Below, one piece after another: positions 50,701 through 61,039 of a stretch of DNA of 64,000 nt. Source of the DNA: Schistosoma mansoni. Lineage: Eukaryota; Platyhelminthes; Trematoda; Strigeidida; Schistosomatidae. Made by a program: the position numbers and the translations under genes. The stretch spans positions 14,806,434 to 14,870,433 of the forward strand of contig NC_031502.1 in the NCBI RefSeq assembly GCF_000237925.1, in the 5' to 3' direction. The stretch's first letter is position 1. Every line of letters begins with the position of its first letter. The notes beneath the pieces are model-generated. The model had not been told where the DNA came from, ran no database searches, and saw nothing but the letters and a program-made list of their open reading frames with translations.

Positions 50701-52638
50701 ATCCTGTCAGTCAGGCCGGATATATTGCAACAACAGCAGCATTGACAGAGCCATTAGATGGAATCGGGGTGATGATCCTACAAAATTTTGTTTAGATGAT
50801 AGACAGTTCCCATCTAATAAACACGGGATGTAAGTCAAACGAATTTCTCCTATATCTTTTATCTGATCAAAAACCACTTAATGCATATCATTCTAGTGCT
50901 TATGTTTTCTACCAATTAGGTACTTTTATTTCAGAGCTTTGATTGTCTATTTTTGAACTTCCACGTGCCCAAACTCAGTTTTTGGCATAACTGTGATTAG
51001 TCATCAGTTTATGGTGTATGCCTGAAAATTGGAACTACGTATTGGGCTACAGTGAAACTAGATAAGTCTTGCTAAATAAATGCTCGATTCTACTTCCTAG
51101 CCGCTTCTAATATCCTCAGGTTGAATCTACACGGCAACTTAAACACAAGAGAAAAAGTGCTAATTTTAAAACCGAAGATTAGTGATAAGGATTTATCAAA
51201 CTCCCAAAATAAATCGAAAGGATTTATGAATGCACCACTTTTTAGATGATTTATTTATAGTAAGATTAACAGACAGCTTTGTATAAATTAAACTGAGTTG
51301 TATTTAGCGATAATAATTCAGTAATTTACTGTATGAACACATATATATATATCATTATCATGCAATTAAGCATCTGTAATCCTTGTTGAGATGTGACGAA
51401 TCCATATCACACACGATTGGAAAAATACAAGTTTCATATGTCATTAGCATTCCAATCGATGAAGTTATTACTCGCCATATCAGAAATATGCCAAGACAAT
51501 TTCTTATTTCAAATGTATTTTAATTGATAATTGTGTTTTTTACGAATGCTAATATTTTACAAATAGTGGACTAATTAACATCCCAGTTCTTTTCTGTTAT
51601 GATCAGGTAGGGTTTGATTTATACCCTCAAAATTACTGTTCGTACAACCTTTGTGATTAGTCACAACATTATATTTGTTATCCATTGAAAGTGGTTGTTA
51701 CTGGCATCCTAGTTCATATATGTGTGTATATTTAATTACATTTCATATTTCCACACTGTGGTTTACAATTTAAAAGTACTCAGCTTCCTACTGTTTTTTT
51801 GTCATAACATCCTTCAGAAGAATTACATTTCCCTTTTATTATATTTGTCATCAATTACTTGTCGAGATCACCTCAGTTATTATCACAGACCCACTAAATT
51901 CGATGACCATAGGTATGATTTTAATTTGAGTTCTCTTCTTTGGTTACACCACGTATAATAATTTATGTCCATAGTAAAATTAATCAACAAACAGCTATTT
52001 TTGTTTTCTGGAACACTGACTTCAGGTTTCGTAGTATTTTTATGCTGAAAGAGTCATTTGTTTGAAGGTAATAAACTAGTAATTGATTTTCTATATTGTA
52101 ATCATAATATCGAAGAGAGAAATACTTGCATAAAATCGATTCTTATTATTTTTAGGTGTCATCTCTACTGTCAACATACAATATAGGTCAATTGTTTACC
52201 AATACCTCGACAAATACACTTGGTAACATGCTTATCCACTCTGCCTCAGTAAAGCATGATAATAGTGGTAGTGATAATACCGTTTTACAGACTTCTAGAT
52301 TGTGTGCATCAGCCATCCCATCCATAACTTCATTCACAGACTTTGCAAGTTATAATTACCCTGCAATTTATGCTCATACAACTAATCACTATAAAGACAA
52401 ACAGAATCTAATCTTCACAGGACCTGTTACTTCTACTTTCCACACTAACTTATCTTCATCTTGTCTGTTAACTTCTCGAATATGTTCCTCCTTCTCGTCG
52501 TCATCATCGTCATCTTCAAATATGAGCTGCGCGGTGCATGCAGACGTACAGACACTTAATAATTATAAAGAATCATCTGTTATTACATCAATCAGTAGTA
52601 GCTGCCCAATTGTACATCAACGGCATCACCTAAAATAG
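36306..52638 (+). CDS. Macoilin, multi-exon; middle exons not found
   Basis: Macoilin is a multi-pass ER membrane protein with a coiled-coil tail, conserved in animals and needed for normal neuronal excitability in nematodes. Exons 1-6: 36306-36391, 36425-36566, 36601-36727, 36762-36888, 36923-36989, 37025-37222. They give a basic start (MPTRRKN...KRSCKRSK), membrane segments near residues 31-46, 80-115 and 123-138, and the conserved [20 protein letters not shown] and ILYEALPP. The five introns between them are 33, 34, 34, 34 and 35 nt. After a 6.5-kb gap: 43775-44152 (coiled coil), 45772-46325, 50611-50768 ([19 protein letters not shown]) and probably 52156-52638 (Ser-rich, stop TAG). Phases match within each group. 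The exon 50611 donor (GGG|GTGATG) is weak, so the last junction is the least sure. The low-complexity middle seen in other macoilins was not located. Confidence 0.9.
37223..40490. other. Macoilin intron, no further exon confirmed
   Basis: About 3.3 kb without a supported exon. A frame at 38258 follows a good acceptor in the right phase but lacks a convincing donor. An ACT trinucleotide run lies at 39805-39825. The region 39890-40000 resembles a dispersed repeat that I cannot name. Confidence 0.45.
39805..39825. repeat. ACT trinucleotide microsatellite
   Basis: A short uninterrupted run of ACT units in the macoilin intron. Confidence 0.8.
40495..41065 (+). pseudogene. Integrase C-terminal fragment of a Ty3/gypsy fossil
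   Basis: Open stretch coding text typical of the end of a gypsy integrase: [50 protein letters not shown] and [11 protein letters not shown], then a basic tail. The rest of the element upstream is missing or unrecognisable. It is of a different lineage from the Boudicca-like copies and lies in a macoilin intron, sense orientation. Confidence 0.75.
41090..41460 (+). repeat. Possible LTR following the integrase fragment
   Basis: Directly downstream of the integrase fragment. It contains CTATAAATACC, a TATA-type promoter, and then GC-richer text, as an LTR would. No second copy is in the window, so this is inference from position. Confidence 0.3.
42258..42542 (-). mobile_element. RTE-like LINE 3'-end fragment
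   Basis: On the minus strand this reads as a degraded carboxy end of the RTE-like family (a WIGQTL-type motif followed by the R-V...VGG region), with several stops. It runs into the assembly gap, so its full length is unknown. Confidence 0.5.
42543..42742. other. Assembly gap (200 N)
   Basis: Exactly 200 N, the conventional size for a gap of unknown length. It lies next to a LINE fragment and inside the stretch where macoilin exons are missing. Confidence 0.99.
42743..43774. other. Macoilin intron
   Basis: AT-rich, ending in the acceptor TTTTTACAATAG before exon 43775. No repeat or exon recognised. Confidence 0.5.
44650..44850 (+). repeat. tRNA-like repeat, possible SINE
   Basis: ATGGTTAAAGCAATCGGCC resembles a tRNA A-box region, and AGCTCGAACC about 25 nt on resembles a B box, followed by a unique-looking tail with ACTGTGATGTGGTG. 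The layout suggests a pol III-derived SINE in a macoilin intron. Boxes are imperfect and no second copy in the window confirms it. Confidence 0.35.
46326..48403. other. Macoilin intron, first part
   Basis: AT-rich intron without a recognised exon. A TA dinucleotide run occupies 47701-47739. Confidence 0.5.
47701..47739. repeat. TA dinucleotide microsatellite
   Basis: Nineteen TA units in a macoilin intron. Confidence 0.9.
48471..48500 (-). ncRNA. Hammerhead ribozyme-like core, left arm
   Basis: Minus strand CTGATGA (48500-48494), a 7-bp stem II after one bulged base, and GAAA (48474-48471). It is identical to the core in the right arm. The 5' strand of stem III is not next to it, so it probably cannot fold alone as a complete ribozyme. 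Confidence 0.55.
49165..49335 (-). repeat. Smα-type SINE with decayed hammerhead
   Basis: On the minus strand: A box TAGCTAAGTG (about 49331-49322), B box GGTTCGAGTCT (49287-49277), then CTAATGAG (49238-49231), TCCTAAATAG, CGAAAC and CGTC, and ATTCCACTGC. This is the order of the known schistosome Smα hammerhead. The core has CTAATGA where CTGATGA is required, and the stem I strands no longer pair, so cleavage activity is not expected. It lies between the two inverted arms of a second hammerhead family. Confidence 0.8.
49609..49638 (+). ncRNA. Hammerhead ribozyme-like core, right arm
   Basis: CTGATGA at 49609-49615, bulged C, a 7-bp stem II with an AGAC loop, and GAAA at 49635-49638. The downstream strand CCTTTACCACTAAATTATC would be the 3' side of stem III; its partner exists only in the distant left arm. 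Confidence 0.6.
49681..50610. other. Macoilin intron, last part
   Basis: No exon or repeat recognised. It ends in TTTTTTATTCAG before exon 50611. Confidence 0.5.
50769..52155. other. Macoilin last intron (proposed)
   Basis: Begins at a weak GTGATG donor; a stronger GTAAGT lies at 50829 but in a frame that does not fit. It ends in TTATTTTTAG before 52156. No other element seen. Confidence 0.4.
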
Positions 52639-52729
52639 CAGCAGTAACTATCTGCTGACATAGAGTAATCTATTACAATCATTGTCGTTATAATTATACA
52701 CGAATTAATGAGTGTTTTTCCTACCTTTA

Positions 52730-52735
52730 AATAAA
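52730..52735 (+). terminator. Poly(A) signal after the proposed last macoilin exon
   Basis: AATAAA 92 nt after the TAG at 52636-52638, the usual distance. It supports 52156-52638 as a terminal exon. Confidence 0.55.
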
Positions 52736-52880
52736 GATACATGTACCTGTGAGATATAGATAATTTTTTTTATGAAAATAGCAAGGTTTCATTACTGCTT
52801 TTTTATTGGTTATTCTTCTGGTACCTGTTAAACAGTTAGGAAATCCCCCTAAAGTTGGTAAATATCTCAAGTTGTTTGCG

Positions 52881-52881
52881 T

Positions 52882-52957
<76 letters not shown>

Positions 52958-52970
52958 CATACATATATAC
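52881..52970. repeat. AT-rich microsatellite
   Basis: AT dinucleotide run interrupted by a few ACAT units. Open frames across it are artefacts of the repeat. Confidence 0.9.
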
Positions 52971-53319
52971 AAATAGAAAAAAGTTAGTATTCAACGTAAT
53001 ATCAAGTTTCCATGCTAATTGTAGACAAAAAGATGCCTAGTGTAGGATAGAGGTTGGATGTGTTCCAGTTGAGTTTTCGGTCACCAACATTTTGTCTGGG
53101 GACTTTTAACTTATAGCTAAGCATGTATCCATTGAGTACATGCTCACAAAGCAGTTATCCCACCTACATATATGTGTATTTATTTATATTATAGTACACA
53201 ATCTCATTCATAAAACACCAGTCTTTTAACTCTGACAGTGTTCATATATATAGCGTTTATTAATGCAAGTATTCACAAAATAGAACTACTTCAGTAACGT
53301 GAATAAACTGACTGCATGT

Positions 53320-54465
53320 TACTGGCTTCAGATCTGGTCGTGGCTGCATCGACCACACATTCACCATTCGTCAAGTTTTTGAACGCAGACATGTTTATCG
53401 GCGTCCGACAAAGATAGTTTATCTTGACTTGAAAGCAGCATTTGACTCTGTAAACCGAGAGGTTCTGTGGCAGTGTTTGTCATTGAATGGTGTACCTCAG
53501 AATTACATAAACCTTGTGAAGGCTCTTCACTGGAACATTGCAGGCGGAGTCAGAGTGTATGGCGAACTGTCATCTGATTTTGGAACATCAAGTGGTGTCC
53601 GGCAAGGTTGCCCACTATCTCCATTTTCGTTTAACATCATCATAGACCTACTGCTGGAAATAACGTCCTCGTCGTCTGAATTCTCAGGAATTGATCTACC
53701 AGGAGGTCCACTTATTGATTTAGAATATACAGATGACATAGTCCTGTTTGGTGAAGACGCTGATAAAATGCAAGTCTTTTGGTAGCACTGAGTAACAATG
53801 CCAGGATGTTTGGGATGCGTTCCTCCCCCTCTAAATGTAAATTGTTGCTCCAGGACTAGCCTGCTTCGACAACTTCACTTATCTTAGAAGTTTAATCAGC
53901 CCTAATGGGTTGGTGTCTGATGAAATCCCTGCGCGGATTCAAAAAGCTCGTTTGACTTTTGTCAACTTACGTCACCTAGGGCGAAGGCGAGATATCCGTC
54001 TATCAATAAAAGGACGAGTATACTGTGCAGCAGTTCGCTCTTATTCGATTTACGGCTGCAAAACGTCACCATTAAAAGTAAAAGATACTCGTAAGTTACT
54101 AATATTTGACCACAGATGTCATAGAAATATTGCTCGCATCTGCTAGGATTATTGGGTAAGTAATAGTGAGGTTAGACACAGGGTCTTAGGGAATGATGAT
54201 AAACCAGGTGATGAGGTTGTAAATCTACATCGACTGAGATGGTTGAGCCACATGTTACGTATTCCTGAACACCGATTGGGGGAGGGATAGTTTGAAGAAA
54301 GTTACAGGTGGCCAAACCAAAACGTGGCATCAGTCCTTGAAGTCACTAACTTCTAGTCTGAGCCATGTTGATAGATGCAGACTGCTTGGTTGGGGTCCGC
54401 GTGACTATCGTAACCAATGGTTGGAGATTCTGGGTGACATAGTTGAGAATCGACTACAATGGCGT
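53320..54465 (+). mobile_element. LINE fragment with reverse transcriptase, RTE-like
   Basis: A 5'-truncated non-LTR element. It codes FTIRQVFERRHVYRRPTKIV, motif A YLDLKAAFDSVNRE, motif B SSGVRQGCPLSPFSFNI and motif C LEYTDDIVLF. Then come the C-terminal parts GRVYCAAVRSYSIYGC, RLRWLSHMLRIPEHRLG and RCRLLGWGPRDYRNQW. Three or more frame breaks and the absence of endonuclease make it dead. Its 3' end (QWRRC) abuts an oppositely oriented LINE at 54466 with no tail or host DNA between. The same family is at 10030-10760. Confidence 0.82.
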
Positions 54466-56650
54466 AGGTGCACCATGCACCACTTTGCAGTGAAATCCAC
54501 CGTATGGATTCTGTATGATATTGACGATCATTTCAGGTGCACCATAGTGTCGAAGGAGTTTCCATAAAGTCCTATCCACACTGCCCAATGCTTTCTCATA
54601 GTCAAAGAAGCTGATATATAGTGACGAGTTCCATTCAATTGATTGTTCAACGATGATCCATAGTGTTGCGATTTGGTCTGTGCACAACGGATCCTTACAG
54701 AGTCCGGCCTGTTGGTCTCGAAGCTGGTAGGCATCGACTGGTTCTTTCATTTGATTCAACAACACTCTGTTGAAAGCGTTTCTTGTTGCTGATAATAGTG
54801 TGATGCCTTTACATCGGAGTTCTCATACTCTCTGTGATCTCCTTTCTTTGATTTATTGACGATGTATCCTTCTTCCCAGCTTGTTGTCATTTGTTCTTCC
54901 TCCTAAATCTTTCTGAAAAGAAAGTGGAATATCTTTGGAGTCACCATTCTGTCTGACTTCAGTGGTTTATGCGTTATGTTGCCAGGATTTTAAGCTTCCC
55001 CACTCTCGATTTGTCTGATGGCTATGCTGATTTCTTCGATTGTTGATGGGGTGACATCTATAGGAAAGTCTGTGTGTGCTGGCTCTATGGCTGATGGGCT
55101 CAGTGGGGCTTTTCAAGTCAAGAGTTACTCGAAGTATTCTACCCATCTGTTCCTCTGTTCTTAAATCTCAGTGATTGCCTTGCCTTCTTTGTCCTTGACC
55201 GGTCTGTTTGGTTTACTATATTTCTCTGCTAGTTTCTTCGTTGTGTCTTTTACGTATTGTTGCTTGCCGGCTTTCATGCTTCTCTTCACTTGCTTTCTTT
55301 GCTTCTATGTATTCAGTTTGTACCTTGACTTTCTCCGTTCTTGTTCGGCTGTTGTTAATCGCTGTCTTCTTGTTCTTCCTTTCTTGAATCCTGTCCAGGG
55401 TTCTCATAGAGATCTATTCCTTACGATGATGCTTCTCGCGGTCCAGCACTTCCTGGTACGTTGAACTTAGTGCTTCTTTGATCTCTTTCCAGGTGTCCTC
55501 CACTGTAGTTTCTTCTTTCAGTAGATCCTGTAAGGCTTGAAATCTGTTGTTGAGAGTTATCTTGAATTCGTTGAGTTTGTTAGTATCTTGAAGGAAGTTT
55601 GTATTGAACCTTTGTAAAGCTGTTTTCCCGATTGTCCAGTGTTTATTTAGCTTCAGCTCCATCTTGGCCACAACCAGGTGGTGATCTGAAGCTATATCAG
55701 CTTCTCTCCTGGTTCTCATGGCTTCCATTGTCCTGAATTTTTTAGTGATATATTTATTATCGGTCTGGTTCCTTGTATTGTGAGACTCGTGTAGTTTTGT
55801 GTGTGGAGAATATAGTGCTACCCATAACCACTTTGTTGAATACACATAAATTAGTAAATCTGGTTCCTTTCTCCCAGTCCCTATGATATCTTCATACACG
55901 GTGTTGTCCATTCTGACTTTGGCGTTCAGGTCTCCCATCAGGATGGTGTGATCCTTTATTGGGCACTTCGCTATGATTGATTGCAGCCTCTCATAAAACT
56001 GATTTTTATCGTCGTCATTGCTATCATTGGTGGGTGCATAACGGATAACATTGATTGTGATTCTCTCTTTTGTTTTAAAGGATGCTTTGATGATACTTGG
56101 TCCATGAGATTCCCATTCTATGAGTGCTATTCGTGCTTGTTTGAACAGCATCGGAGCAACTGTCTGAGGGTGTGGAGCATTTTCCTCTTCGTGACTGGAG
56201 TACAACAGCATCTTTCCTGTACTCAACCTTTTCTGTCTAGCTTGGGTACAATGGGTTCCACTAATTCCGAGCTCTGCCTAGTTGTATCTCCTCATTTTCA
56301 TAGCTATTTGATTGATCTTCCCGGTCTCCCAAATTTTCTGAACATTAAATACACTTATAATAATTGTTGCTCTGGTTGTTAGAAGGGGCATCGTCCATGT
56401 GACTTCCGAGGGGTTTCAGCTTTCATCATGAGGTATCATAATTCTTCTGAACGATGATCTTACAACTTCCATGACAGGGTTTTAGCTGTTTAAATGATTT
56501 TTTTCTAGTTAGCGTTTTTCAGCAAGGCTTTCTTCCACGGGATGTGATTGCTGACTCCATGCTCAACCCTCCTCATTTACCTGGACGTGGGACCGGTTAT
56601 AACTGTGGATCTACAGGTGGTGTTTCGTGGAAGAATACCTTGCGATAAGT
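54466..56650 (-). mobile_element. RTE-like LINE, 5' half, minus strand
   Basis: Read on the minus strand: a leader with GGAGGAGGGTT (near 56570), a short upstream coding stretch, then an AP-type endonuclease (about 56226-55450: IEWESHGPSIIKASFKTKE, YAPTNDSND, TILMGDLNAKV, ADIASDHHLVVAKMEL). A linker (LDREKHHRKE, RTRTEKVKVQTEY) and the beginning of the reverse transcriptase (QIATLWIIVEQSIEWNSS, ISFFDYEKALGSVDR, FHCKVVHGA) end at 54466. The second half of the polymerase is missing. The endonuclease is of RTE type, close to the abundant schistosome SR2-like family. Several frame changes and stops are present. It meets the plus-strand LINE tail to tail. Confidence 0.85.
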
Positions 56651-56940
56651 ACACTATGTATGGCAGATTTTTTATGCGAATCATTATGAAGAATACCTTG
56701 TCATAGTTTAAACTACGAACAGAACCTGGGTAAAAACTATTATATACTAATAAATATTGGACAACTGTTTCTTCGTACTATGGGGCTTCGCAGCATTGTA
56801 TGTCTAGCGCTCCACTGAAGGACAGAATCTGAGACCTAGTTTCTGATTAAGGAAGGAATCGCAAATAGCATTGCTGGATTTCATTATGGTCCTGATGCCA
56901 ACGTTATTTCTGACATGCAGTACCGGTGTTACGAAGAACT
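56651..56940. other. Short spacer between LINE and LTR fossil
   Basis: No feature recognised. Confidence 0.5.
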
Positions 56941-59900
56941 TGAGGATGCTACAGGTATTGTAGTTTGACAACACTACCAGCAACACCTGTAAGTTAATCG
57001 CACCCACCCAGTGAAATCAAAAGTTAGAAGCGAGGAAGTTGGAAGATATATTTGATAGATTATCAATATATTGAGAAGTGAATGATTTAAACTGGTCAGT
57101 GATCACAGGAGATGTTGAGCATGCCGTCCCCACTCGTGATCTGGTGCGGATGCATGACCGAGCGCCTTCAGCTAGGTGAGTATATTAAAACTAATGTGAT
57201 CAGCATCCAATGTCAAACACTTAATTTTTTGTAATAAAGGTGTGAGTATAATGATAATAAATTTTTTATCATATATAAAACAAAGGAAAATCGAAATGAA
57301 GCAAAATGTTAACTAGTGTCTTACGTGCAATAGTCGTTTAAATGTTCTGGAAATCTTACTCTTCCATAAGGCGTTGTTTTAACTTTTTTTCAGATACTTC
57401 CGAAGCGTCAACGTGCGTGTTAGCTGTCGGATGAGGTATAATGAGTGTAGAAGCCGTGTCGTTCGATTGTACCGAAGCAAAATCGACGTGGATAGGATTT
57501 TCTTCTAAGTACGCTGCTTCGATTCGATCGGTGCCGATTCTATCGTTAGTGCCGTTCTTATTGACTATATAGTACTTAGGTTCACGCTGAAGAACTTTGA
57601 AGGGTCCTTCGTATGCTAATTGGAGCGGTCGTCGATGTGAATCTCGACGTACGAAGACATGTGTGCCACATCGTTAGTCAGGTTGAACGAAAACATCAGT
57701 TGATTGCGGTCGTCTGGAAAAAGGTTTAACTGAAAGTATCGCGTTTGTGAGGTTGCTTGTGTAGTAGTTTAGTTCCATGTTCTTTGAAGATGAAGTATCC
57801 ACGTATTCCCCTGGAAGTCGAAGTGTCTTCCCATAAACGAGTTGAGCTGCAGTGTATTCAATGTCAGCATTGCGAATACCTAGTAAGACGAGTGGAAGAG
57901 CATCGGTCCACTGTGAAACGTTTGCGGCTGATAGCGAAGCTTTTAGTTGTCGGCGAAAGCGTTCTACCAACCCGTTTGCTTGTGAATGGTAGGTGGTCGT
58001 TTGGAAGCGAGTGATTTCCAGTAGTGTGGTCAGTGACTAGCAACGGTCTCGAGAACAATGCCAAAGGTTGCCAGGCGTGGTTAACCCATTGTTGTAAGAC
58101 TCCCCCGATTGCTCAGTTGAATGCGTCTATTGCGATTCTGATGAATGCTTGAGTGTTCTGATGTGCCAGCATGGTTGCCTTTGCGACAAGTTCCTTAACT
58201 ATGGATATGCTTTTCGCGGTGTCGTCCAGATTAATAGATTTTCATTTCCACGAAGTTGGTCGGTTAGCGGTTTCATAAGGGATGCGCATTTTGTTATGAA
58301 CCGTCTATAGAAACTAGGTTGTTAATTGTGCGCAATAGCTTAATCGTGGTCCAGAATGGCCACTACTTTGCTTCTAAGAGGTCGGATGCCTTGAACATCA
58401 ATAGTTTGTCGTAGGAAATCTATAGAGTCGGTTCCGACTTGGCATTTCGGGATGTTTACACTGATGCCATGCTGTTACAGTCGTTCGAACACAATGTCCG
58501 TATGCTGGAGTTGGGATTCTCTGTCGGGACTCGCAACCAAGCAGTCATCAGCATACTCATGTACAAAGTTGAGACCTCAAACAACGTCATCGATGAATCT
58601 CTGGAAAGTCTGGTGAGAATTTCTGAGGCCGAAAGGCATTCGCAAAAATTCGTAGAGTTCTAAAGGAGTGATGATAGAGGTTTTCGGAATATCGTCAGTC
58701 GCTATGGGGACTCGGTTATAGGCGATTTTCGAAAAGACATTTATACCTTTCAACGTAGCTGTCAAACCGCGAATGTGAGGCAATGGGTAGCGATCGGGAA
58801 TGGCTTTTGCATTCAAACGCTGATAGTCTCCAGTTGGATGCCAGTCGTTGCTCTTGTTTTTAGGAACCATGTGCAAGGGAGATGCCCATGGGCTGTTTGA
58901 TGGTCGACTGATTCCCAACTCTATCATGTGGTCGAATTCACTTTTGGCCAACCTCAGCTTTTCGGGAGCCAGTCGGCGTGTTTTCGAGAATACAGGTGGT
59001 CCTGTAGTCGTGATGTAATGTGTAGGATTGCTGGTTACACAAGGCATTTTCGGTTGCGGTCGGTATATCCCAGAATACTTATCGAGTGATAGTTGATAGA
59101 ATGTGTCTATTGTGTGCCTAATTGTGACTGGAGATAATCTGCAACCGGAAAAAGAAGTTACGCAAACAGATAACCTAGTGTTTCCGTCAACTGGCCTCTG
59201 TTTGCGCGTATCGATGAGCAGATTGTGTTGTTGTAGGAGGTGTATACCGATGATTGACATAGAAACATCTGCAACAGCGGAGATCTGGTGAATGGGTTCG
59301 CGTAAATCCATATTAAGGTAAACGTACCTTCCGCCATATGTGGAGATTGGCTTCCCGTTTGCCACCTGTAAGTTTAAAACAGATTCGTGAAGCCGGTCGT
59401 TAGAATTTGCAGGAAGAACGCTAACTCCTGCACCAGTATCGACGAGGTAGCATACTTTCGTGATCACATCTGTAACGTATAACAGACGGCTGTGTTCGCC
59501 GGCTACGGTTGCCGTTAACGCGTTAGGGCTGTGAAGTTTCTCAAATTGTTTTTCGTGTCATTCGATTTCGAGCTCTGATAATTGCAGGGTTTCCCGCAAT
59601 TTCTGGAAGACTTTCCATACTGGCTATGATACCAGCAACATTCGGGATCACCGGTCTCTCGTAGTTTGGAGACAGATCGCTTAAGTGGTGTTTCTTCGCG
59701 GGATATGTGACCGTTTACCGTCATCACGAAATCCAAGATAACGTGTAAGAGTATGACATAATTCCGTTTGAGGTTTTTCTTTGACTGAGAAATCCTCCGC
59801 ATTAGAAGACTTCATGATTTCGAGGATGAGGTCAGCAGATACAGTCAGCTCGCCTACGGCATTGTTTTGAAACGAGACGAGTACTGTTTGCACTGGTTGA

Positions 59901-60711
59901 GGAAGTTTAGACAAGAAATGTCATCTGAGTAGGCCATCATAGAAAGTTCTTTGGACAATTACCTCGCTCATTTTTAGCAACATGTCTGTCGCAGAACCAT
60001 ATTGCAGGTCGATATTATTAAGGAGTTGATCTAACCTTTGCCTATCAGTTAGATCTCCGGGTTTCAGAATGGATCATTTTAGGCTTTCGTATGGTTCCGA
60101 AACATCATTAGTAAACATACTACGTGTGACGTACCTGTTGAATTCGCGCGGTAGTGCCTTTACTACCGCGAGGAATTGTGTGCGTGGATCGGTCATAACG
60201 TGCTCATAGAAGTCAGCATTTGTGTAGCAAAACCAAGCTTCGATATTGTCCGGCCAGAAGGGTATTAGCTGAAAGGAGGGTGGTTTAAGAGTCCTGATCC
60301 TAATAGCTTAGGATTCTGTTCTATCATGGCGAATTTAAAGTAGAGAGATGAATGAGGGAAAATATTCAAAAATACAAAAATATGTCACAATATATAAAAA
60401 ATAAAGTAAAGCAATGATTTATGAAGTCCCAATAAGGAACAGACTCACAGTTTATGGGTTGGTGTACCAGATTATGTCGGGCTCAACAATGAAGATACCA
60501 CAGTTATTGTAGCTTGACAACACTACCAGCAACACCTGTAAGTTAATCGCACCCACCCAGTGAAATCAAAAGTTAGAAGCGAGGAAGTTGGAAGATATAT
60601 TTGATAGATTATCAATATATTGAGAAGTGAATGATTTAAACTGGTCAGTGATCACAGGAGATGTTGAGCATGCCGTTCCCACTCGTGATCTGGTGCAGAT
60701 GCATCGAATAT
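56941..60711 (-). mobile_element. Boudicca-like Ty3/gypsy fossil, old and broken
   Basis: LTR copies start at 56941 (to about 57227) and 60490 (truncated at about 60711). They differ by roughly 3% over the part shared, so this copy is older than the one at 30718. The interior on the minus strand holds parts of integrase, reverse transcriptase, protease (CYLVDTGAGVSVLP) and gag with a CHCC box (CCWYHSQYGKSSRNCGKPC). It is shorter than a full element and broken in ten or more places. The right LTR is cut off where the next gypsy fossil begins. Confidence 0.88.
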
Positions 60712-60843
60712 TTGACTGCTACTTCGAATATTTGGTGTAAGTGAGCTGGATGAGTACCGTAGTTTGATCCAACGTCATCGGTCCTTCTCACACACAGTCC
60801 ATATAATAATCCGAAATTTCGGTTACAACTCTTCTTTGTTTAA

Positions 60844-61039
60844 CACTCGTTATCGTTTTTGATGTTGGTTTGTTATCTGAGCTGGATGGTTTGGTCGTGG
60901 AGCTTCTACCCGAAGTTTGTGCTGATGATGTCGTTCAGAAGGACGATGAAAGCTCCACGACTAAACCATCCAGCTCAAAGAACAAACCAACATCATAGTC
61001 ACACACCTGAGCTACAAATCTTCTCCACTCGTTATCGTT
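60844..61039 (+). mobile_element. 168-bp hammerhead mini-element with 14-bp target repeats
   Basis: The 14-bp direct repeat CACTCGTTATCGTT occurs at 60844-60857 and 61026-61039. Between them is a 168-bp unit (60858-61025) that interrupts gag-like sequence of the surrounding gypsy fossil. It consists of a 134-nt hairpin, 44-bp arms with three mismatches, enclosing a hammerhead core, plus a 31-nt tail ending with the complement of TTTGTAGCTCAG, also found at the edge of the inverted-repeat element at 48404. It codes for nothing. The direct repeats show that it moved as a unit, so it is a non-autonomous mobile element, probably driven by a Penelope-like or LINE enzyme. Confidence 0.75.
60861..60994 (+). 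ncRNA. Hammerhead ribozyme, type III-like layout
   Basis: In order: 44-nt arm (60861-60904) ending GGAGCT, TTC as candidate cleavage site, a short stem I (TAC...GTG, three pairs), CTGATGA (60922-60928), one bulged T, a 7-bp stem II closed by AGAA, GAAA (60948-60951), then the complementary 44-nt arm from GCTCCACGAC. All invariant core bases are present. Oddities: one extra T before the cleavage site, a weak stem I, a bulge after the CTGATGA box, and a stem III far longer than usual. Activity is plausible but not certain. Confidence 0.65.

Noticed and set aside
52727-53040. Tyr/Ile-rich frames
   Set aside because: Translation of an AT microsatellite.
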